64,000 bases of DNA. Origin: Candidatus Proelusimicrobium tauri (lineage in GTDB: Bacteria; Elusimicrobiota; Elusimicrobia; Elusimicrobiales; Elusimicrobiaceae). This document shows positions 33,001 to 41,063 of this stretch, one piece after another. A model generated the notes under the pieces. The model saw only the letters and a program-made list of their open reading frames with translations. It did not search any database and was not told the DNA's origin. The stretch spans positions 1 through 64,000 of the forward strand of contig DBYY01000007.1 in assembly GCA_002311025.1 (NCBI GenBank), given 5' to 3'. A program made the translations under genes and the position numbers. The number at the start of each line of letters is the position of its first letter. Positions within the stretch are counted from its first letter, which is position 1.

Positions 33001-33508
33001 CAGCAAAAATACTACACAAAATAGCACTTATCAAAATAGCGCCGTAACGACCTGTTTCAAGCATACCGTTTGCACTGATTAATTGATTCTTCTTTAAAAT
33101 TTGAGGTAAAAGAGCATATTTAACCGGCATAAAAAAAGCATTTTGAGCGCCAAGCAAAACTAAAACAAAGTAGAGTAAAACAGAACTTCTTAAATATAAA
33201 CCTAAACTAACAAGTAAAGCCGTTATGATTTGAGTAAAAACTATCATTTTAATAACTTTTGCTTTGCTGTATTTATCGGTAACTTCCCCTGCGGGCATAG
33301 AAAAAATTAAAGTAGAAACAAGATAAATCGCCAAAGCAAACAAAGTGGAATAGGTGCCGTAATTTACCGGTGCTATACGCGCAATAAAAATGGTAATAAA
33401 CGAGGCAAGTGCCAGTCTAAATAAGTTATCATTAAAAGCCCCTAAAAATTGGGCAAAAAATAAACAGGTAAAATCTCTATTTAAAAATGTGTTAAAAAAT
33501 TTTGTCAT
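30083..33508 (-). CDS. aas: LplT-Aas fusion: lysophospholipid flippase, acyltransferase and acyl-ACP synthetase
   Basis: A 1,141-residue three-part protein. Residues 1-430 are a 12-helix MFS transporter like LplT. Residues 445-640 are a PlsC-like acyltransferase (FPEGRITTTGGIMKIYPGPA is intact). Residues 690-1135 are an AMP-forming acyl-ACP synthetase (LFTSGSEGSPKGVVLSH, EAYGTTEASPVV, WYDTGDI, KRFAKIAGEMVS). It re-acylates lysophospholipids returned to the inner leaflet. Odd: the catalytic His of the NHxxSFxD motif is replaced; here the sequence is NNNSFLD with Asn at residue 464. Its stop overlaps the sulfatase start. Confidence 0.93.
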   Translation of the reverse strand: MTKFFNTFLNRDFTCLFFAQFLGAFNDNLFRLALASFITIFIARIAPVNYGTYSTLFALAIYLVSTLIFSMPAGEVTDKYSKAKVIKMIVFTQIITALLVSLGLYLRSSVLLYFVLVLLGAQNAFFMPVKYALLPQILKKNQLISANGMLETGRYGAILISAILCSIFAVENSSDLTSLSIVIIAVSLLAYVLTWFFTPFEPTSPTAQVNVNVFKSSLKNIKVAYKSQRIFLCILAICWFWVVGAVFFTQMQAIAEFKLNVAGNIINYMLTLFALGIAIGAMLCRELVKSEVSIKYVPLSAVGMGLALFLLAFFCAFTVRPYYPITFKEFVTSWQGIRFSLYILLLSVSSGLYIVPLNAWLQSLVSDRIRGRILGVCNVLTTLSMIIAGFISFCLLYVGFGTAALIGLLAIANLFVALYICTLLPDYVVRSVLYFLLNFFYNIKIKGLENYEKATGKTLIVANNNSFLDPLILGAFLPDDITFVVDGVIAKRFWVKQFLRFAKHIAVDTTNPMAVKTIIDKIKKGNKIIIFPEGRITTTGGIMKIYPGPAMIAERSGATILPICMQGTQYSRFAYFGRKMRHLPKNVEFTINIMPPVDFQLKDNLKGKARRLSVEDKMYDLMAEMKYKSNKIDSTLFKSFIEATDFAGRGARALEDMTRKPMSYGKLLIASFLLGKKLADKSDKDEYIGVMLPNMNICAAVLFALISHVRVPAMINFTSGIKNILDSCKAAKIKSVVTSRMFVERAQLEPIVKALEDKNIRLIYLEDLKISIFDKLIAVAQSFFPYQTYKAIDPEQNPNKPAIVLFTSGSEGSPKGVVLSHRNINANRFQLSTSLNFDMQDKFFNALPLFHSFGMVCGFFLPILNSLSIFLYPSPLHFKIIPELVYDRNATVFFATDTFLAAYAKMAHRYDFHNIKYIGIGGEKLKDETFKIWSEKFGIRVIEAYGTTEASPVVTMNSPMYYKRGTVGRPVPGIECKLEKVDGIEDGGKLLIKGDNIMLGYLKASAPGKIEAPKDGWYDTGDIIAFDEENFATIKGRAKRFAKIAGEMVSMTAVELALKKLWPDNITALVRLPDEKRGEQLIAYTDKQDATLKQIQEYFKKQGFSELWVPKKLEILEKMLLMGTGKIDYPALQQLAEEKNK

Positions 33509-33672
33509 AAATTTCTCCTTGTTTATATTTTATAAAAATATGTAAATGTATGCCATATAGCAGTAGATGTATTCCTAATAATAAAAACCACCATACAAAA
33601 GCCGAAGCAAATGCCCCTACCATTTTTGTTAAATAAATGCTACACTAGAATTCTTAAGAGAGGTAATTTTTT

Positions 33673-34986
33673 ATGAGAATGTTAGACATAATTATTAAGA
33701 AAAGAGAAAATAAACCCTTATCCTTTGAGGAATTTACTTTCGTCGCAAACGGTGCCGCAAAAGGAACTTTGCCGGATTATCAATTATCTTCCTTTTTGAT
33801 GGCGTGTTTTTTAAATCCCTTATCACCAAAAGAAACGGCCCTGTTTACAAAAGCAATGGCTTTCAGCGGGCAAAGATTAACTTTTAAAGATTCTAAAATA
33901 CCTGTTGCGGATAAACACTCAACAGGTGGTGTGGGAGATGGAATTTCTCTTGCTCTTGCACCTTTAGTTGCCTGCGCGGGACTTGCGGTGCCTATGATGT
34001 CTGGCAGAGGTCTTGGGCATACCGGCGGAACACTTGATAAACTTGAAAGTATGAAAGGTTTTAATATTTTAACCCCTACAAAACAAATTTACAAACAGAT
34101 TAAAGAAATAGGCGTTTGTATGTTCGGACAGACAAAGGACCTTGCTCCCGCAGATAAAAAACTTTACGCTTTAAGAGATGCCAGCGGCTGCGTGGAAAGC
34201 CGCCCTTTGATTACGGCAAGTATTTTATCTAAAAAATATGCAGAGGGCATTGATAATCTTTTTATTGATGTAAAATTCGGTAGTGGTGCCTTTATGAAAA
34301 AATACGAAGACAGCAAAAAACTTGCAAAAATGCTTGTTTCAACTGCAAAACTTATGGGACTTAATTGCCGTGCCTTGATTACGGATATGAACGAACCTTT
34401 AGGGCGTGCTATCGGTAATGCAAATGAAATGCTTCAAAGTATTTTAATCTTAAAAGGTGATACAAATATCGCACCTGATTTTTACGAGGTTTTGCTTGAA
34501 AGTGCCGCCCAAATGCTTGTTATCAGCAAAAAGCAAAAAGATATAAAACAGGCAAAAGTCCTTTTGAAAAAATTAATAAAAGACGGTTCTGCCGTAAAAA
34601 AATTAAAAGAAATCTTAAAATGGCAAGGTGCAGACCCTAAAATTGTTGACGAGCCGCAAAAATATTTAAAAAATGCCAAATATCAAAAAGATTTTGTGGC
34701 CCCAGGTAAAGGTTATATTTCTAACATTGATGCAAAGACTTGCGGTATGGCTGCGGTTTTGCTCGGTGCCGGCAGAAATACTATGGAAGATAAAATAGAC
34801 TACGGTGCCGGTATCTGGCTAGATAAAAAATCTGGCGATCAAGTGGACAAAGGACAAATTATTGCCCGTATATATGCAGATAACAAAAAGAAACTTGAAC
34901 AAGGTTTTGAACTTTTCAGCAAAGCGGTAAAAATTACCGCTAAAAAACCGATAAAACATAAACTAATACGAGAAGTTATAAAATAA
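33673..34986 (+). CDS. Pyrimidine-nucleoside / thymidine phosphorylase
   Basis: A 437-residue enzyme that splits thymidine or uridine with phosphate. The signature ADKHSTGGVGDGISLALAP and SGRGLGHTGGTLDKLES are intact, and the C-terminal barrel-sandwich domain is present. Length and sequence fit DeoA and PdpA equally well. AGAGAGG precedes the ATG. It ends in a strong terminator and works with the purine salvage enzymes of this window. Confidence 0.92.
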   Translation: MRMLDIIIKKRENKPLSFEEFTFVANGAAKGTLPDYQLSSFLMACFLNPLSPKETALFTKAMAFSGQRLTFKDSKIPVADKHSTGGVGDGISLALAPLVACAGLAVPMMSGRGLGHTGGTLDKLESMKGFNILTPTKQIYKQIKEIGVCMFGQTKDLAPADKKLYALRDASGCVESRPLITASILSKKYAEGIDNLFIDVKFGSGAFMKKYEDSKKLAKMLVSTAKLMGLNCRALITDMNEPLGRAIGNANEMLQSILILKGDTNIAPDFYEVLLESAAQMLVISKKQKDIKQAKVLLKKLIKDGSAVKKLKEILKWQGADPKIVDEPQKYLKNAKYQKDFVAPGKGYISNIDAKTCGMAAVLLGAGRNTMEDKIDYGAGIWLDKKSGDQVDKGQIIARIYADNKKKLEQGFELFSKAVKITAKKPIKHKLIREVIK

Positions 34987-34994
34987 ATTCCCCA

Positions 34995-35020
34995 AACCCC
35001 TTATAAAATAAGGGGTTTTT
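34995..35020 (+). terminator. Terminator after the pyrimidine phosphorylase gene
   Basis: A 10-bp stem AACCCCTTAT with ATAAGGGGTT around three A residues, then five T. It follows the stop by 9 bp. Confidence 0.92.
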
Positions 35021-35033
35021 ACTTCTTAGACAG

Positions 35034-35087
35034 ACGGAAGATAAGCGTTTTTTTCCGTTTGCTGTTTATCTCTAAATATAGTATTAT
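35034..35087 (+). promoter_or_regulatory. marC promoter with interleaved inverted repeats
   Basis: TTGCTG (35059-35064) and TATTAT (35082-35087) with a 17-bp spacer. Overlapping it are two interleaved inverted repeats: ACGGAA with TTCCGT (35034-35039, 35053-35058) and AGATAA with TTATCT (35039-35044, 35066-35071). They may be operator half-sites. Confidence 0.5.
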
Positions 35088-35116
35088 TAAGTGATAGATG
35101 TATTTCGAGGTGTTTT

Positions 35117-35719
35117 ATGGACATAATTTTACCGGCAGTAACCACTTTAATTTTAGTAATGGACCCTTTTGGGAATATCCCATTGTTCATTACCGCTTTA
35201 AAAAAAGTTCCGCCCGAAAGACGCAAGAAAGTCTTGCTTCGTGAACTTTTTATCGCATTTTTGATAATGCTTTCCTTCCTTTTTGCAGGGACAAAAGTTT
35301 TGGGTTGGTTTGGTATTGCACCTTATTCTATGAGTATAGCAGGCGGTATAATTTTGTTTATTATATCGGTTAGACTCGTTTTTAATTCCTCTTTAGACGA
35401 AGAAGCAAAAATGAACCCTAAAGAAGAAGAACCTTTTATTGTTCCTTTGGCCATACCGCTTATTGCAGGGCCGGCAAGTTTGAGTATGATTTTAATTCTT
35501 TCCGCAGGGCCTCTTTCCCACGCTTTTTTGGTTTTGATTGCAATACTTATTGCTTCGGCTCTAAATGCGGCGGTTTTGCTTTTATCTTTCCCTATCAGCA
35601 ATTTGCTTGGTAAGCGCGGGCTTATTGCCGTTGAAAGATTAACCGGTATGCTTTTGATTTTAATGTCTGTTAATATGGTTATGAACGGAATTAAAGATTT
35701 TTTGGTTTCTTTACAATAG
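35117..35719 (+). CDS. MarC-family membrane protein
   Basis: A 200-residue protein with six helices. The N-terminal ATTLILVMDPFGNIPLFI (here VTTLILVMDPFGNIP) and the PLAIPLIAGPASLSMILIL segment are the family hallmarks. MarC-type proteins are presumed transporters without a defined substrate. GAGG precedes the ATG. It heads a plus-strand run reaching the ClC gene. Confidence 0.9.
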   Translation: MDIILPAVTTLILVMDPFGNIPLFITALKKVPPERRKKVLLRELFIAFLIMLSFLFAGTKVLGWFGIAPYSMSIAGGIILFIISVRLVFNSSLDEEAKMNPKEEEPFIVPLAIPLIAGPASLSMILILSAGPLSHAFLVLIAILIASALNAAVLLLSFPISNLLGKRGLIAVERLTGMLLILMSVNMVMNGIKDFLVSLQ

Positions 35720-35729
35720 AGATTTTAGC

Positions 35730-36143
35730 ATGAAGAAAATACTTTTGTTGTTAATTTTATTTTCCCCTTTTCTTATCCTTTTGTTACCTTCAAAACAACC
35801 GGAAATGCTTTTATTGCCTTCTAAAAACAACAAACCCAATGTTTATATTTTTACCTCTAAACATTGCCCGTATTCCAGAAGATTTAGAGAGGAATTTTTA
35901 CCGGAATTGAAAAGGAAATTTGCAGGCGAAGTAAACTTTTTAGATTTAGATACGGCAACCGCACAAGGAAGTTCTTTATACTCTAAAGCAGCACCGCAAT
36001 GTATGGAGCAAGTCGGTGTGCCGCTTTTAATTGCCGGCAATAAATGTTTTACGGGTTATCCTTATAGTATCAAGGAAAAATCCGTCGACGCAATAAATGC
36101 TGCTTTGAAGGCAAATACACAAAGGAAGAAAACAGGTAAATAA
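35730..36143 (+). CDS. Exported thioredoxin-fold protein, single-Cys active site (CPYS)
   Basis: A 137-residue protein with an N-terminal membrane anchor or signal (1-20). The thioredoxin motif reads YIFTSKHCPYSRRFREEF, so the second active-site cysteine is Ser49 (C46-P-Y-S49). The cis-Pro loop GVPLLIAGNKCF is present and two further cysteines lie at about 95 and 108. A monothiol or altered redox partner of the next two proteins is likely. It begins 10 bp after marC. Confidence 0.8.
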   Translation: MKKILLLLILFSPFLILLLPSKQPEMLLLPSKNNKPNVYIFTSKHCPYSRRFREEFLPELKRKFAGEVNFLDLDTATAQGSSLYSKAAPQCMEQVGVPLLIAGNKCFTGYPYSIKEKSVDAINAALKANTQRKKTGK

Positions 36144-36147
36144 ATTT

Positions 36148-36582
36148 ATGAAAACATTTTTTTTCTATTTATTTTTATTTTGTTTATTTATTTGTGCTTT
36201 TGTAGTTTGGATCTTTTATCCCCAAACAACCCTTTTACCGCAATCTACGGATGATAAACCAAATGTTTATATGTTTCTTTCCCCTTCTTGCGGAACTTGT
36301 ATACAATTTAAAAGAAAATTTTACCCCCAAATTATAAGTGAATATAAAGATAAAGTCCATTTTGTTAACATTGACAGTGATAGTATGAAAGGGCATAAAA
36401 TGCTGGTAGATACCGTGCATAAATGCTATGCAAGTGTTTCCCCCGTGCCGCTTATGGTTATAAACAATACATGCTTACAAAATACGGATAAAATACTTTC
36501 TTCCTATAAATCAAAAATAAATGCTATGCTATTTAAACATAAAATGAGAGGAAAATTCAAAAAATTATTTTCAAAAAAATAA
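36148..36582 (+). CDS. Membrane-anchored thioredoxin-fold protein (CGTC)
   Basis: A 144-residue protein: one membrane helix (5-24) and a thioredoxin domain with C48-G-T-C51 in MFLSPSCGTCIQFKRKF. The cis-Pro loop is SPVPLMVINNTCL. The basic tail (residues 130-144) is Lys-rich. It starts 4 bp after the CPYS protein and is clearly a paralogue of it and of the next gene's N-terminus. Confidence 0.82.
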   Translation: MKTFFFYLFLFCLFICAFVVWIFYPQTTLLPQSTDDKPNVYMFLSPSCGTCIQFKRKFYPQIISEYKDKVHFVNIDSDSMKGHKMLVDTVHKCYASVSPVPLMVINNTCLQNTDKILSSYKSKINAMLFKHKMRGKFKKLFSKK

Positions 36583-36607
36583 AAACTTATAAAAGAGGAA
36601 TTCTAAT

Positions 36608-37777
36608 ATGAATATCAAAAAAATTTTATTATTAATGTTAATTTTAATTTCGCCTGTTATTATGTTTGCACAAGAGGCCTCACCTGCTTTACCGCAAAGC
36701 CAAAACGGTAAGCCGGATGTTTATGTTTTTACTTCCCCGACTTGCGGACATTGCATTAGATTCAAAAAAGAGTTTTATCCGCAACTAAAAGCCGAGTTTA
36801 AGGATAAAGTAAACTTTATTGATATTGATACTTCTGACGGGAAAGGTAATTTACAATTAAGAGATATCCTACACCAATACGGTATTGAATCTTCCGGTGT
36901 GCCTTGTATCGTGTCTGGGGAGAAATGTCTGATAGGTTACCCTCATCAAATTAAAGAATCTGCACCGCAAGCAATAAGGGATACTATTAAAAACAACAAA
37001 AAATCAAAATCTTTAAGGAATATTGATCATAAAAAAGAATTCTCCAATTTTACTGTGGCGGCAATTATTGTCTACGGTCTTGTTGACGGCATAAACCCCT
37101 GTGCTTTTGCCGTAATAGTGTTTTTAGTATCTTTCCTAACAATTTACCACTACAATAAAAAAGAAGTTATTCTGATAGGTTCTTCTTATTGTCTTGCCGT
37201 CTTCATAACTTATATTTTGCTTGGCCTTGGCTTATTCAATGCCCTTTATGCTTTAAGTTCCTTCCAGACTTTTATTAAGATATTTTATATCGTAATGGCA
37301 GTGGCTTGTATTGTCCTATTTATCTTGAGTTTGTATGATTTCTTAATATACTTAAAAACAAAAAATAGTAAAGAAATGCTTTTAACTCTCGGAACAAATT
37401 TAAAAATCAGAATAAACAAAATTATAGGTTTCTTTTTGAGAGGTAAAAAACACTCCACAATCGGTTTAGTTTTTGCTTCTTTAGCGGTAGGATTCAGCGT
37501 TTCGTTAGTAGAAGCCGTTTGCACCGGCCAAGTTTATCTTCCGACCATCGTTTCAATTTTAAAAGATCCCAATTTACGTTTGCAAGCATGGGCTTACCTG
37601 CTTTTATATAATGTAATGTTTATTTTGCCTTTACTGATTGTTTTTATTCTTTGTGCAATCGGTATAAAATCCGAAGATATAAATAATTTCTTTAAAAAGC
37701 ATTTGGCACTGGCAAAACTCTTGCTTGCTTTAGTGTTTTTAGGACTCAGCATAATGCTTTTGGTAAATATATTTTAA
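36608..37777 (+). CDS. Thioredoxin domain fused to a CcdA/DsbD-like membrane reductase
   Basis: A 389-residue protein: signal peptide (1-21), thioredoxin domain with C46-G-H-C49 in FTSPTCGHCIRFKKEF, then a CcdA/DsbD-like membrane domain with six or more helices from about residue 145. The membrane cysteine pair lies in DGINPCAFAVIVFLVSF and VEAVCTGQVYLP. It probably carries electrons from cytoplasmic thioredoxin to the periplasm. Order of domains (thioredoxin first) is opposite to E. coli DsbD's C-terminal thioredoxin. Confidence 0.87.
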   Translation: MNIKKILLLMLILISPVIMFAQEASPALPQSQNGKPDVYVFTSPTCGHCIRFKKEFYPQLKAEFKDKVNFIDIDTSDGKGNLQLRDILHQYGIESSGVPCIVSGEKCLIGYPHQIKESAPQAIRDTIKNNKKSKSLRNIDHKKEFSNFTVAAIIVYGLVDGINPCAFAVIVFLVSFLTIYHYNKKEVILIGSSYCLAVFITYILLGLGLFNALYALSSFQTFIKIFYIVMAVACIVLFILSLYDFLIYLKTKNSKEMLLTLGTNLKIRINKIIGFFLRGKKHSTIGLVFASLAVGFSVSLVEAVCTGQVYLPTIVSILKDPNLRLQAWAYLLLYNVMFILPLLIVFILCAIGIKSEDINNFFKKHLALAKLLLALVFLGLSIMLLVNIF

Positions 37778-37780
37778 ACT

Positions 37781-39289
37781 ATGGAAACAAAATTTAATTT
37801 AAGAAGAAAAATTGCGTTTTTTAGTATTTTAAAGTGGTTCTTTGCTGCAACCTTTATCGGAGTTGTGGTAGGCTGTTTTAATGCATTGTTTCTTCATTTA
37901 TTAAGCAAATCTATAAAGTTTACAAATTCTTACCACTATTATTATATTCTTCTGCCTTTGGCTTTATTGCTTGTTAATCACTTGGCAAATAAAATTTATC
38001 CCAAAGATAAAGGTTTTTCTACCAATGCGGCAATTGCAAGTATTAATGATAAAAAACCTATATCTCTTATATCTTCCATAAAGGCTTTCTTTTTGCCGAT
38101 TATTACTATTGCGGCAGGCGGTTCCGCCGGTAAAGAATCCCCTTGCGCTGATGTCGGTGCGGGTGTCGCTTCCTTTATCTCAAAATTGTTTTCCTTTAAC
38201 GAAAACGAAAGACGCAAACTTATGATTTGCGGTGTATCTGCGGGGTTTGCGGGAGTTTTCGGTGTGCCGATATCAGGTGCCATGTTCGGTCTTGAAGTTT
38301 TAAGTGTGGGTTCTGTGTTCTACGAAGTTATGTTTCCGGCTTTTATTTCAGGTATAACATCCTTCCAAATAACACACTTACTAGGTGTTGAATATGTTTA
38401 CCATCCTTTACAATTATCCGCTTTGAATATTGACAGTTCTCTTTGGCACGTCCTTTTAGCAGGTATATTTTTTGGTCTTGTTTCACTCTTATTCATAGAG
38501 ATTTTAAGAGTTACACAAATTTTATTTAGATATATTTCTTTAAAGTTTTCCGTCTTTTGGAAATGTTTTATTGCCGGTTCCTTAATAATTTTAATAACTC
38601 TTTTAACTTCTGATATTTATTTAGGTTTAACAATGCAAAGAGTTGATGCTATTTTAAACGGCGATAATGCTGCTACCTTTGGCTTTTTATTTAAAATTTT
38701 AACAACTTCGCTCACTTTTGCAGGTGGCGGTGTAGGCGGTTTGATAACGCCTATCTTCTTTATAGGCGCAAATGCAGGTTACTTCTTTGCCCATTTACTC
38801 GGTCTTAACACTATTACCTTTGCGGCACTTGGCCTTGTAAGTATACTTGCAGGCGTTGCCAATACTCCCTTAGCAGCCAGTATTATGGCTATGGAACTTT
38901 TCGGTGCAGATATTGCACCTTATGCGGCGGTTGCATGTGTTGTCAGTTTTTTGATTACGGGACAAAGATCAATTTATGATAAACAAAGATTTCATTTTGA
39001 CAAAACTTTTTCCGATGAAGACGATGAAGAACAGACCCGCCCTCAACTTGAAAACAAATTAAGAAAAAGAAATTTCTTTTTGTCTATGGTGCGCCATTTA
39101 ATACCGCAAGGGAACTCTTCTTCTGTCACGGAAAAAAAGGAAGAAAAACCTGCCCCTAAAAAAGAAATATCTGCTCAAGCAAAAACAAAAGAACAAAATA
39201 AATTTGAAGCCAAACAATCTTTAACGAAAACCCTTTTCGGACACCTTTTTCCACAAGACGAACAGGAAAATAAACCTGAAGATAAATAA
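37781..39289 (+). CDS. ClC-family chloride channel or antiporter
   Basis: A 502-residue protein. The ion-path motifs are seen as GGSAGKESPCADVGAG, GVFGVPISGAMFGLEV and GGGVGGLITPIFFIGANAG. About 410 residues form the membrane part; the last 90 are a charged Lys/Glu-rich tail with no CBS domain. The gene starts 4 bp after the thioredoxin-CcdA gene. Whether it is a channel or a Cl-/H+ exchanger cannot be decided here. Confidence 0.9.
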   Translation: METKFNLRRKIAFFSILKWFFAATFIGVVVGCFNALFLHLLSKSIKFTNSYHYYYILLPLALLLVNHLANKIYPKDKGFSTNAAIASINDKKPISLISSIKAFFLPIITIAAGGSAGKESPCADVGAGVASFISKLFSFNENERRKLMICGVSAGFAGVFGVPISGAMFGLEVLSVGSVFYEVMFPAFISGITSFQITHLLGVEYVYHPLQLSALNIDSSLWHVLLAGIFFGLVSLLFIEILRVTQILFRYISLKFSVFWKCFIAGSLIILITLLTSDIYLGLTMQRVDAILNGDNAATFGFLFKILTTSLTFAGGGVGGLITPIFFIGANAGYFFAHLLGLNTITFAALGLVSILAGVANTPLAASIMAMELFGADIAPYAAVACVVSFLITGQRSIYDKQRFHFDKTFSDEDDEEQTRPQLENKLRKRNFFLSMVRHLIPQGNSSSVTEKKEEKPAPKKEISAQAKTKEQNKFEAKQSLTKTLFGHLFPQDEQENKPEDK

Positions 39290-39351
39290 TTTATTAAAAA
39301 ATCGGAAAGATTATTTGAGTTGGTAAAATTTTCTGTAAATAAAGATATAAA

Positions 39352-39394
39352 AAAACAGCAACCCCCGAACAAAAAAGACGGGGGTTGCTGTTTT
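39352..39394. terminator. Bidirectional terminator
   Basis: A perfect 16-bp stem (39352-39367 with 39379-39394, core CAGCAACCCCCG) and an 11-nt A-rich loop, between the convergent ClC gene and the histone-like gene. Confidence 0.92.
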
Positions 39395-39400
39395 AAATAT

Positions 39401-39610
39401 TTATTTTTTCTTTGTAACTTTTTTTGCTGTTTTCTTTACAGCTTTTTTAGTTACTTTTTTTACTGCTTTTTTTGCACAAGCCTTTTTTGCACAGGCTTTC
39501 TTTGCGCAAGCTTTTTTTGCGCAAGGTTTTTTTGCAGCTTTTTTAACTGCAACTTTCTTTACTACTTTTTTTGCAACTTTTTTTGTTGCTGTTTTTTTCT
39601 TTACAGGCAT
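39401..39610 (-). CDS. Histone-H1-like Lys/Ala-rich peptide with cysteines
   Basis: A 69-residue protein made of Lys, Ala, Val and Thr, similar in composition to bacterial histone-H1-like (Hc1/AlgP-type) DNA-binding tails. Unusually, the centre holds four CAKKA-type units (KKPCAKKACAKKACAKKACA), so four cysteines sit at 5-residue spacing. AGGAG precedes the ATG. It is probably a nucleoid-binding protein. Low-complexity composition makes paralogy hard to judge, and the opposite-strand frame is only its shadow. Confidence 0.75.
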   Translation of the reverse strand: MPVKKKTATKKVAKKVVKKVAVKKAAKKPCAKKACAKKACAKKACAKKAVKKVTKKAVKKTAKKVTKKK

Positions 39611-39650
39611 TTTTTTCTCCTAATTTAAGGATGTGTATGTCTTCAAGAAA

Positions 39651-39679
39651 ATAATACAACATATACACAAAAAAAGCAA
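39651..39679 (-). promoter_or_regulatory. Promoter of the histone-like gene
   Basis: TTGCTT (39674-39679) and TATTAT (39651-39656) with a 17-bp spacer on the minus strand, about 40 bp before the start codon. Confidence 0.6.
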
Positions 39680-39828
39680 GTATTTTTTAAAAAATATTTA
39701 AAATATTTTTAAAAAATTTTTTATAATGCAAGTTTTATTTTTATTTTTACTGCTGATTTTACGACTGGAAAAATACTTTCTTTAAATATTTTATACCTTT
39801 TTAAAAATAAAAAATATTTTTGTAAGTT

Positions 39829-40158
39829 TTATTTTTTAAAAATAAAAAATGCCGCAACAACTAAAAATAAAAAGCCGGTATAATGATTCCAACGCAAATT
39901 TTCTTTTAAGTATAAAATACTGAAAACAGCGAACACAGCAAGGGTAATAATTTCCTGCATACCTTTTAATTCAACTGCGGAAAAATAACTATGCCCAATC
40001 CTGTTTGCAGGAACTTGAAAGCAGTATTCAACAAAAGCAATCATCCAACTTACAAGAATAACAAGCCACAAGGCTTTATTTTTAAAACGCAAATGTCCAT
40101 ACCACGCAAAAGTCATAAAGACATTTGAAATAATTAGTAATATCAACGGTTTATACAT
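39829..40158 (-). CDS. DUF486 / DMT-type small membrane protein
   Basis: A 109-residue protein with four helices (residues 3-25, 30-48, 70-88, 92-108). AWYGHLRF and FVEYCFQVPANRIG are typical of the DUF486 family within the drug/metabolite transporter superfamily. Substrate unknown. TAAAAT lies six bases before the ATG without a binding site, so its mRNA may be leaderless. Confidence 0.85.
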   Translation of the reverse strand: MYKPLILLIISNVFMTFAWYGHLRFKNKALWLVILVSWMIAFVEYCFQVPANRIGHSYFSAVELKGMQEIITLAVFAVFSILYLKENLRWNHYTGFLFLVVAAFFIFKK

Positions 40159-40164
40159 ATATAT

Positions 40165-40195
40165 ATTTTACAATTATATGAGCAATTGATAAAAT
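40165..40195. promoter_or_regulatory. Interlocked divergent promoters
   Basis: For the plus-strand gene at 40202: TTTACA (40167-40172) and, 17 bp later, TGA-TAAAAT (40190-40195). For the minus-strand gene: TAAAAT (40165-40170) with TTTATC 17 bp away (40188-40193). Each -10 box overlaps the other promoter's -35 box, and each is six bases from its start codon. Confidence 0.55.
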
Positions 40196-40201
40196 TTAAT
40201 T

Positions 40202-41062
40202 ATGAACCCAAAAATATCTTTACTGCTGTTTTGGCTTATTTTAGGCTTTTCCCCGATAATAGGTGGATTATCTGTTAATCTTATCGGCCCTGTTCTTTTG
40301 GTGCTGCTTGCAAGTATAATGGGGTTTATTTATTTTCTAAAAGATTCTAAAACTAAACCGATTTGGGCAATGTTTGATAGAAAATATATTTTAAAATATT
40401 TTCTTATTTCCAATCTCGGTAATGCTTTGCCTTTTTGTGCTATGCTTTATGCTTTGAAATGGACGACGCCTGCAAATATCGCAATTTTAAATCAAGTGGA
40501 AATGCTTTATTCTCTTTTATTTTGCGCAATTTTCTTAAAGGAAAAAATAACTTTAAAACAAATTGTTGCTTCCTTTTTGATAATTGCCGGTGCAACAATT
40601 TTAATGTTTGAAAAAGGTTTAACCCCCCATTTAAAAGGTGATTTAATTGTTGTTTTTTGCGTGTGGATGTTTCAGGCAAGCCATATTTTGATAAAAAAAT
40701 TACCTCGTAAAATAGATGATAATTTAATTTGTGCGGCAAAGAATTTTTATTCTATTCCCGTTTTAATAATTTTGATGTTTTTATTTGAGCCAAACCCTGT
40801 TTTATCTTATGAACCTATCCTTTTTCTTGTGCTTGTTTATATGGGAGTTATAAGATATGGCCTTTCTTATAATTTATGGGTTTATGCTATTAGGAATTTA
40901 CCGCTTGCAAAAACAACTGCTGTTGCCTTATCCTTCCCCGCTTTGACTTTGGTTCTATCGGTAATTTTCGGTTATGATAAATTTAGTTTATATAATATTT
41001 CCGGTTTAGTTCTTACAATGGCAGGTGCTTTGTGGCTAAACCAATTGATGAATAACAAATAA
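40202..41062 (+). CDS. EamA/DMT-family transporter
   Basis: A 286-residue protein with ten predicted helices in two EamA repeats; the second membrane repeat begins near residue 150, and LYALKWTTPANIAILNQVEMLY is the typical half-channel sequence. Probably a small-molecule exporter. It begins without a Shine-Dalgarno sequence; the mRNA may be leaderless. The next gene starts 1 bp after its stop. Confidence 0.87.
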   Translation: MNPKISLLLFWLILGFSPIIGGLSVNLIGPVLLVLLASIMGFIYFLKDSKTKPIWAMFDRKYILKYFLISNLGNALPFCAMLYALKWTTPANIAILNQVEMLYSLLFCAIFLKEKITLKQIVASFLIIAGATILMFEKGLTPHLKGDLIVVFCVWMFQASHILIKKLPRKIDDNLICAAKNFYSIPVLIILMFLFEPNPVLSYEPILFLVLVYMGVIRYGLSYNLWVYAIRNLPLAKTTAVALSFPALTLVLSVIFGYDKFSLYNISGLVLTMAGALWLNQLMNNK

Positions 41063-41063
41063 T

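Noticed and set aside
35034..35071. preQ1-type pseudoknot riboswitch
   Set aside because: The elements overlap the promoter itself and would not be wholly transcribed; the conserved riboswitch core is missing.
39320..39628. Phe/Cys-rich ORF on the plus strand
   Set aside because: It is the complement of the Lys/Ala-rich histone-like gene and runs through the terminator hairpin.
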